Source: Verrucomicrobiota bacterium (GTDB lineage: Bacteria > Verrucomicrobiota > Verrucomicrobiia > Verrucomicrobiales > DEV007). Taken from it: a stretch of 10,914 nucleotides of DNA. A program made the translations under genes and the position numbers. The stretch is taken from positions 1-10,914 of the forward strand of contig JAQCER010000047.1 in the NCBI GenBank assembly GCA_027618625.1, written 5' to 3'. The notes under the pieces were generated by a model. The model did not search any database. It saw only the letters and a program-made list of their open reading frames with translations, and had not been told where the DNA came from. The stretch's first letter is position 1. Every line of letters begins with the position of its first letter. This document shows positions 6,432 to 10,914 of the stretch, piece after piece.

Positions 6432-7736
6432 ATGAACCTCGACGTGACCGCCAGTCCGTCCAACCCCATGATCCAGCAAACTGCCACTGCTCAGCGATTC
6501 TCTACTTTGCGCAAACTTCAGTGGAGCCACTGGTTCGTCATCACGGCGGTTGCCACGGTGATCTTCGGGCGGTGGCTTTGGATCATGCCGCATGGGTTTC
6601 CGATCATGCATCCCAGAACCCTGGCGAATGGCCCGCTGCCCGCGCTGGCATTCGCAGGTTGTCTCTGCGCGAGCATCGCCTGTGGTCGACGCCGTCCCAT
6701 TGCGGTTCCATTCACCGCTACTCTGCCGGGGCTGGGAGTTGGCCTCGCTCTGGGTTGCCTCGCCCTCTACCCAAACAGCATGCTGACACTCAAAGTTGCA
6801 GCGCTGTCCGTCGGCCTGGGTTATCTTGTGCTCGCCTACGTTGCCTTCTGGTGGACGATGGGCGAAGCGATCGGTCGCGGTAAGTGTATTTCCGTATTTT
6901 GCGGATTCCTGATCGTTGGGATCTGCTGGGCAGTAACTCAGCGGGCAGCATTGCCTTCCACCCTGCCACTCAACATTTCACCGCCGGACGATCCTGGCAT
7001 CACCCGCGATGCGCAGCCGGAACCGATCGTATTTCGCAATAGTCCATCCACTCTCTACGTCTATCCATTCCTTGAATTCCGCAGCCTTTCACCGGATCGA
7101 TTCTGGACATTGTTCGCGCCGAAACTCAGCGACAGCTGGGTGCCCGCCACAACTTATTGGGTAGACCGTCGAGTTGAGAACGCGGTCACCACCTGGTGCC
7201 AACTCGAATCGGACAATTACTCGCATCTGAACACTTTCACGGAGCTTGAATTCGTCACGCATGGGGCGATCTCCGTCAGCTTTTCCCCGTGCCCGGACCA
7301 GCGCATTGCCGTGCGACGATCCGATTATCCATACGGCGAGCCCGCCCGCTTCGCCTACCTTGGCGCCGACGACATTTCCCGCATCGCCGAAGCAGCCTCA
7401 GGAGAAAAGGGCCCGTTCACCGAGCTCGCATCGGCACAGTGCAGTCCCAATCATTTGCTCGAAGTCACCCTCTACTCCGATGACAAACCTGCATTCGTCC
7501 TGCGATTCGACGATTTTTTGCCCCAGTGCAGCCGCGACCTCTCGCCCACAGCGGGATGGGGAGTGCCTCAGAACAGCATCCAGTTTTCGCTCGGCGTCGA
7601 TGCCCCTGAGACCGCATTCTTTTTCTTCACCCTCGCCAGCACTTCAGTAGGCTGCGGGTTCGATTCGGTGGGCCATCAGCGCGGAATTTACCGTAACCAG
7701 ATGACCGTCACGCTTCCACAGGAATCGTCTCGGTAA
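6432..7736 (+). CDS. Uncharacterised membrane protein with large C-terminal soluble domain
   Basis: This 434-residue protein matches no family I recognise. The N-terminal half has about five hydrophobic segments (~33-50, 68-84, 90-112, 117-141 and 152-169). Basic residues (GRRRP at ~85-89) lie between the second and third. From ~170 a Pro-rich linker leads to a soluble domain of ~250 residues with alternating hydrophobic strands (STLYVYPFLEF, HLLEVTLYSDDKPAFVLRFDDF), suggesting a beta-rich fold. It has several Cys (in TWCQLE, FSPCPDQ, SAQCSPN, PQCSRD and VGCGF). With five helices and a short cytoplasmic N-terminus the domain would be outside the inner membrane, which is inference. ATG at 6432 abuts the octamer array and lacks a Shine-Dalgarno sequence; ATG at 6468 is an alternative that shortens the protein by 12 residues. 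It follows ppk2 on the same strand, but the array separates them, so shared transcription is uncertain. Confidence 0.8.
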   Translation: MNLDVTASPSNPMIQQTATAQRFSTLRKLQWSHWFVITAVATVIFGRWLWIMPHGFPIMHPRTLANGPLPALAFAGCLCASIACGRRRPIAVPFTATLPGLGVGLALGCLALYPNSMLTLKVAALSVGLGYLVLAYVAFWWTMGEAIGRGKCISVFCGFLIVGICWAVTQRAALPSTLPLNISPPDDPGITRDAQPEPIVFRNSPSTLYVYPFLEFRSLSPDRFWTLFAPKLSDSWVPATTYWVDRRVENAVTTWCQLESDNYSHLNTFTELEFVTHGAISVSFSPCPDQRIAVRRSDYPYGEPARFAYLGADDISRIAEAASGEKGPFTELASAQCSPNHLLEVTLYSDDKPAFVLRFDDFLPQCSRDLSPTAGWGVPQNSIQFSLGVDAPETAFFFFTLASTSVGCGFDSVGHQRGIYRNQMTVTLPQESSR

Positions 7737-7756
7737 GAACATCAAAATCAAGGAGG

Positions 7757-7826
7757 GGCGGACTCCGATCCGCCCTCTTCGTTCTTCGTTCTTCGTTGCC
7801 ATGATGGAGGCGGATCGGAGTCCGCC
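7757..7826. repeat. Nested inverted repeat between convergent genes (possible bidirectional terminator or REP-like element)
   Basis: GGCGGACTCCGATCCGCC (7757-7774) and its exact 18-bp reverse complement (7809-7826) flank a 34-nt spacer. Similarity continues imperfectly a few bases on each side. Each 18-mer is also a small hairpin (GGCGGA / TCCGCC with a 6-nt loop), so the DNA or RNA can fold as one long stem or two short ones. The spacer contains the heptamer TTCGTTC repeated about three times (7778-7798). It lies 20 bp after the membrane protein stop and 22 bp beyond the cardiolipin synthase stop, where a shared terminator would be expected. The design also resembles dispersed palindromic (REP/BIME-like) elements. 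Confidence 0.85.
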
Positions 7827-7848
7827 TCTCCTTGGCCTCGTCATTGGA

Positions 7849-9300
7849 TTACTGGATCGGCGTCAGCAGGCGGGCGAATCTCACGGCCACACGAAACCAG
7901 AGCGGGCGCTTGGTGTATTCCTTTGCGGTCACACGCTTCGAATTCGCGAAGTCTGCTTTGAGCATCGCCTCCACTTCTTTGGCAAAGTGGTGATCCTGAA
8001 TGAGCGTGATCACTTCAAAGTTCAAGCGGAAGGATCGATTGTCCAGATTGGCGGTGCCAACGGCGGCCAGTTCGTTATCGATCAGCATGACCTTCTGATG
8101 CAGGAATCCGTCTTTATACCGGAAAACATCGACCCCTGCGACATCCATTTCCGGTAGAAACGAGAACGACGAAAGATAAACGAGGACGTGGTCGGGGCGG
8201 CTCGGGAGCAGGATCCTGACATCGACCCCACGCACCGCCGCCGCTTGTAGAGCCGAAACAACGGCACGATCTGGCACAAAGTAGGGTGACGCGATCCAAA
8301 TGCGCCGGCGTGCTGTGCCGATCGCTTCGATGAAGAATAAATGGCAACTTTCGAGGGGATCTGCAGGCCCGGTGGGGATTACAAGCACCCGCTGTCCGGT
8401 GCCTGAAGCGCAACGGCCAAGGTCGGGCGGTTGCCAAGTCAGATTTTCCGGTGGACTGCCAGTAGCCCAGTTCCAGTCTTCGACGAATACCAGCTGCAAA
8501 CACTGCGTAGCCGGGCCGGCCACCCGCACCATGGTATCTCTCCAGCGCCCCATGTCTGTGACGACTCCGGTGTATTCATCGCCGACGTTCATGCCGCCGG
8601 TCAGTGCTGTTTTTCCATCGACGACTACGATCTTGCGGTGATTGCGAAAGTTGATCTGGAAGCGATTGCCTTTGCCCAGAGTCGTAGCGAACGGCACCGC
8701 CTGCACGCCGGCATCGCGCAAGTCTTCGAAGTATTCTTCCGACAACTTGTGGGATCCGATTTCGTCGTAAAGGAAGAACACGCGCACGCCTGCTGCCGCA
8801 CGCTCGATGAGGGCATTCTTGAATGCGGTTCCCACGTCGTCGCCTTTCACAATGAAGAAAAGTATCAGCAGGTAGTTCTTTGCCTCCGCGATGTCCTGGA
8901 ACATGCGCTCGAAGGCTGCCTTGCCATTGATCAGGAGTTCGACATCGTTGCCGGTGGTCACGGGAAGCCCGGCCAGCCGCGCTGCGGGACGGAGCAATGG
9001 GTGCGGTGGATCATCGTGAAGTTCACAGGCCGCCAGCGAGCGGCGCACTTCGGTAAATGTGTCCGCAAGTGGACTGTCCCGGGCACGTCTTGCCAATATG
9101 TATCCCCGGAACTTGGACTGTCCAAGAATCCAGTAAAGCGGCACCGCCAGATATGGGAACGTGATCAACGCCATGACCCAGCCGATGGTGCCCTCCGCGC
9201 TGCGCACGCGCATTACCGCGTGAGCCGCATGCAGAAGGCCAGCGGCATGCACCAGAGGCACGATCAGGCCAACGATTTCCAGCCAGTATTTCTCAAGCAT
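7849..9300 (-). CDS. cls: Cardiolipin synthase (phospholipase D superfamily)
   Basis: A 483-residue inner-membrane enzyme that joins two phosphatidylglycerol molecules (or PG with another phospholipid) to make cardiolipin. Two N-terminal hydrophobic segments (~5-30 and ~37-60, the second containing GWVMALITFPYLAVPLYWILG) are followed by two PLD domains. Each has an HKD motif: NHRKIVVVDG (His221, Lys223, Asp228) followed by GGMNVGDEY, and LHQKVMLID (His401, Lys403, Asp408) followed by TANLDNRSF. Motif order, spacing and length are those of bacterial ClsA/ClsB-type synthases with an intact active site. ATG at 9300 was chosen; an in-frame TTG three codons upstream (9309) is possible. No Shine-Dalgarno is seen. 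It converges with the membrane protein gene and shares the inverted repeat at 7757-7826 as a likely terminator. Confidence 0.93.
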   Translation of the reverse strand: MLEKYWLEIVGLIVPLVHAAGLLHAAHAVMRVRSAEGTIGWVMALITFPYLAVPLYWILGQSKFRGYILARRARDSPLADTFTEVRRSLAACELHDDPPHPLLRPAARLAGLPVTTGNDVELLINGKAAFERMFQDIAEAKNYLLILFFIVKGDDVGTAFKNALIERAAAGVRVFFLYDEIGSHKLSEEYFEDLRDAGVQAVPFATTLGKGNRFQINFRNHRKIVVVDGKTALTGGMNVGDEYTGVVTDMGRWRDTMVRVAGPATQCLQLVFVEDWNWATGSPPENLTWQPPDLGRCASGTGQRVLVIPTGPADPLESCHLFFIEAIGTARRRIWIASPYFVPDRAVVSALQAAAVRGVDVRILLPSRPDHVLVYLSSFSFLPEMDVAGVDVFRYKDGFLHQKVMLIDNELAAVGTANLDNRSFRLNFEVITLIQDHHFAKEVEAMLKADFANSKRVTAKEYTKRPLWFRVAVRFARLLTPIQ

Positions 9301-9747
9301 TGTCGACAATACTAGCGCGTGTTTGAGGATACGTCAGGTGATTGCAGCCTCATCGCTAACTCACCCAGCCTCGATGAACCCATCTTCGATCTCTCATGAG
9401 CGGGAGGATTCCGTCGTGAATCCCAGAAAAACCCATCCTGAAGCCCCGTCTACCATCCCCGGCGAAAAATTTGCGATACTCCAGCAGACAAGCCTGTCGC
9501 TCCCGAGTAGTAGGCGGAGACAGCGAGTCGCGGACCCGCGACGATTGCGCGAACGAGATCAGGGATTATGGCGGGTTGAACCTTCGACAACGGTGTGACA
9601 AACTGCCAGCGACTAGACTGCCTATACGCTTGCAGCCGAAAAAGTGGCCCCCGCCTTGCAAAATGAAGCCTTTTGCCGCGTCTCGCTACGATCTTCATGA
9701 ATAACCCAGGCTGGCTAGCCTGATTGAAGTCGAAATGTGCCTTTGAA
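9301..9747. other. Gene-poor region with a short palindrome
   Basis: About 450 bp with no frame that looks coding; the short frames present lack family resemblance, signal sequences or codon structure. It should contain the cardiolipin synthase promoter, but I cannot identify convincing -35/-10 boxes. The only clear structures are the GTCGCGG/CCGCGAC palindrome at 9527-9542 and the 8-bp palindrome GGCTAGCC near 9713-9720. The stretch 9481-9545 has the look of an interspersed non-coding repeat, which would need a genome comparison. Confidence 0.5.
9527..9542. repeat. Palindrome GTCGCGG-AC-CCGCGAC
   Basis: Perfect 7-bp arms with a 2-nt centre, in a non-coding stretch. The arms are identical to those at 3743-3762, where the loop is 6 nt. 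Two occurrences in one window suggest either a dispersed repeat or a shared binding site. Confidence 0.45.
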
Positions 9748-10287
9748 ATGCCGCCCGGTGAGGCCCGGAATCAGGCGATCACGAACGCTGCCGCCACCTG
9801 GGCTCGCGAGAACCCTGCAAAAGCCCTGGAGTGGGCTCGCGGCCTGCCGCCCGGCGACGCCCGGCGCAGCTCGCTCAATGAAGTCGGCTGGATGTGGTCG
9901 CAGGAGGATGCTCCTGCCGGGGCAGCATTCGCGCTGACGTTAGGTGCGGACGCTGAGGCCGGACTGCTGCCGCAAATTTCCCAGCACTGGGTCGGCAGAG
10001 ACGCAGCAGCGGCCATTGCATGGGGCGGGCAACTGCCGGAGGGCTCTGCCCGCGACCAGTTCCTCGCCAGCGCCGTGGGCCGCATGGCACAGCAGGACCC
10101 CAAAGCCGCCGCCGCTTGGTTGCCGCAGCTGCCGCTCGCGCAGCAGGAAGCCGCCGCCGGCCAAATCGCACGCCCCCTTGCCCGAAGCAGCCCGGAAGTA
10201 GCCGCCCGCTGGGCCGCTCAACTGCCGGAGGACAGCAATGTCCGCGGCAACGCCTACGGACAAGTCCTCGCCGACTACGAAAACTAA
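9748..10287 (+). CDS. Ala/Trp-rich ~32-residue repeat protein, probably a 5'-truncated fragment
   Basis: The frame (179 residues from ATG 9748; an in-frame TTG at 9724 is the only earlier start) is made of five full repeats of 31-32 residues and a partial sixth. Each begins near LP.G.AR, has an Ala/Trp core (W....A....) and ends like DP.AAAAW..Q. Examples are PPGEARNQAITNAAATW, PEGSARDQFLASAVGRM and PEDSNVRGNAYGQVLADYEN. The pattern implies stacked helix pairs, a solenoid for protein contacts. I know such repeats from longer verrucomicrobial proteins, usually with an N-terminal membrane or signal segment. Here the frame opens exactly at a repeat boundary, has no signal peptide, no ribosome-binding site, and a stop (TGA 9721-9723) just upstream. 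It may therefore be the C-terminal remnant of a larger gene. Whether it is still expressed is unknown. Confidence 0.6.
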   Translation: MPPGEARNQAITNAAATWARENPAKALEWARGLPPGDARRSSLNEVGWMWSQEDAPAGAAFALTLGADAEAGLLPQISQHWVGRDAAAAIAWGGQLPEGSARDQFLASAVGRMAQQDPKAAAAWLPQLPLAQQEAAAGQIARPLARSSPEVAARWAAQLPEDSNVRGNAYGQVLADYEN

Positions 10288-10621
10288 AGAAAGATTTAAA
10301 AGCCGCGTTGGGGTCGGACGGATCTAAACTGAAAATATGGAAAATGAAAATAAGGGACGACGCTTTAAGTGTGGACATGATCTTCGCCACCCTTGACCGA
10401 TCTCTTCCGATGTTGGATGCTTCCTTGCCAATGGAGCCCGCGCACTACGATTTTGAGATCCACCTAGCTCTAACTCTACTCCCGCCGAAGGCAGGCAGGA
10501 GGCAGGTATGAGCCTTCTCACTTTTTGGCGAGATTGGCCAAGGCTTTCGCTCGCCAAGGCGATTCCTGAATTCAACGACCAGCAAACAACGCCAAGCCAA
10601 ACAGCGCCGCCGAACCTCGCA
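10288..10621. other. Gene-poor spacer with an A-rich patch and GGCAGG repeats
   Basis: No supported gene. Positions ~10288-10375 are clearly richer in A/T than the surroundings and include GGGGTCGGAC (10311-10320). Around 10480-10507 a GGCAGG-type repeat follows CTCCCGCC, and the two can form a stem with one mismatch. This repeat includes an AGGAGG string just before ATG 10508, which opens into the frame of the next gene (see that entry). Confidence 0.45.
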
Positions 10622-10914
10622 ATGAAGATTCCCTCAATCTTAGGCATCACGTTTTTCATCAGCCGCCTTCGCAGCCGCCTGGCAAGAGTGGTTCTCCTGT
10701 GGCTCCCACTCGGCTCCATCCTGCTCGCCGAGCGGGAACCTTGGACGCAATCGGGTTTTCAGGGAACACCCGAGCCACCAGCGCCTTACCGGTTGCGCCG
10801 CGTCTTTCCCGAGGTTTCCTTCGACCGACCGATCGAGATTATCGCCATCCCCGAGGGCGGTGGGGGATATCTGGTGGGGGAGCAAAGCGGTCGACTGCTC
10901 CAGCTGCCCGCCGA
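10622..10914 (+). CDS. Secreted glucose/sorbosone dehydrogenase-like (PQQ-type beta-propeller) protein, 5' part
   Basis: The frame is open from ATG 10622 to the right edge (97 full codons). The N-terminus has Arg-rich residues and a hydrophobic core (RLARVVLLWLPLGSILLA, ending near residue 37), a signal peptide. It is followed by a Pro-rich linker and then YRLRRVFPEVSFDRPIEI and GGYLVGEQSGRLLQLP. This 'F....FDRP......VxEQ.GRL' pattern is the first propeller blade of PQQ-dependent sugar dehydrogenase/GSDH-like proteins, abundant in PVC bacteria and often fused to cytochrome c domains. The downstream half is needed to tell. The frame stays open upstream to ATG 10508, preceded by AGGAGG at good spacing. 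That start adds 38 residues ahead of the signal and has a Pro/Gln-rich, non-coding look, so 10622 is preferred. Confidence 0.7.
   Translation, partial: MKIPSILGITFFISRLRSRLARVVLLWLPLGSILLAEREPWTQSGFQGTPEPPAPYRLRRVFPEVSFDRPIEIIAIPEGGGGYLVGEQSGRLLQLPA

Noticed and set aside
5921..6487. Minus-strand open frame rich in Cys/Val/Leu across the octamer array
   Set aside because: Its apparent repeats (RLCGCAAV) come from the array in a frame-shifting octamer; the rest is antisense to ppk2.
8431..9315. Plus-strand open frame (294 codons) opposite cardiolipin synthase
   Set aside because: It is antisense to intact HKD-motif coding sequence and shows no recognisable protein features.
9323..9598. Short plus-strand frame in the gene-poor region
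   Set aside because: It is Ser/Arg/Pro-rich with no domain, no RBS, and it spans the palindrome at 9527-9542; it looks non-coding.
10337..10396. 19-residue mini-ORF (MENENKGRRFKCGHDLRHP) in the A-rich patch
   Set aside because: It is too short, with no ribosome-binding site or conservation evidence; likely chance.
10324..10719. Minus-strand frame with a signal-like hydrophobic stretch near 10570-10650
   Set aside because: It overlaps the signal peptide region of the dehydrogenase-like gene on the other strand, and its tail is low-complexity and basic.

Overview
The window looks like a chromosomal segment of a GC-rich bacterium of the Verrucomicrobiota (PVC group). This is inferred from gene content, not from a marker gene. 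The clues are a secreted subtilase ending in an acidic 'DDDDG..LEF' module of the kind common in verrucomicrobial exported proteins, a DUF6807/'PmoA-like' secreted protein, a fragment of an alanine/tryptophan-rich ~32-residue repeat protein, and the start of a secreted glucose/sorbosone-dehydrogenase-like protein. Most start codons lack a clear Shine-Dalgarno sequence; the glyoxalase-like gene is the exception.

Layout. Positions 1-376 (minus) hold the 5' part of a lipoprotein gene that leaves the left edge. It diverges across only 41 bp from a secreted proteinase-K-like subtilase (418-2097, plus). A perfect 8-bp stem then separates the subtilase from a convergent NAD(P)-dependent aldehyde dehydrogenase (2158-3690, minus). 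Upstream of that lies a PmoA-like/DUF6807 secreted protein (ends 3848, minus), followed by a good terminator hairpin. Its start is back-to-back with a glyoxalase-I-like VOC enzyme (4905-5288, plus). The VOC gene heads a plus-strand run with a polyphosphate kinase 2 gene (5315-6205) and a five-helix membrane protein of unknown function (6432-7736). The space between the last two genes is almost entirely a compound octamer tandem array that stops at the base before the ATG.

A large inverted repeat (7757-7826) lies between the membrane protein and a convergent cardiolipin synthase (7849-9300, minus). The right end is less orderly. There is about 450 bp without a supported gene, then a 5'-truncated alanine/tryptophan repeat protein (9748-10287), a gene-poor patch, and the start of the sugar-dehydrogenase-like gene running off the right edge.

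The genes do not form one pathway. Common themes are envelope and export (lipoprotein, subtilase, PmoA-like protein, membrane protein, Cls, dehydrogenase) and aldehyde or energy housekeeping (ALDH, glyoxalase, PPK2). I found no defence system, CRISPR array, complete mobile element, tRNA or rRNA. The most unusual objects are the octamer array at 6260-6431 and the palindromic inverted repeat at 7757-7826.
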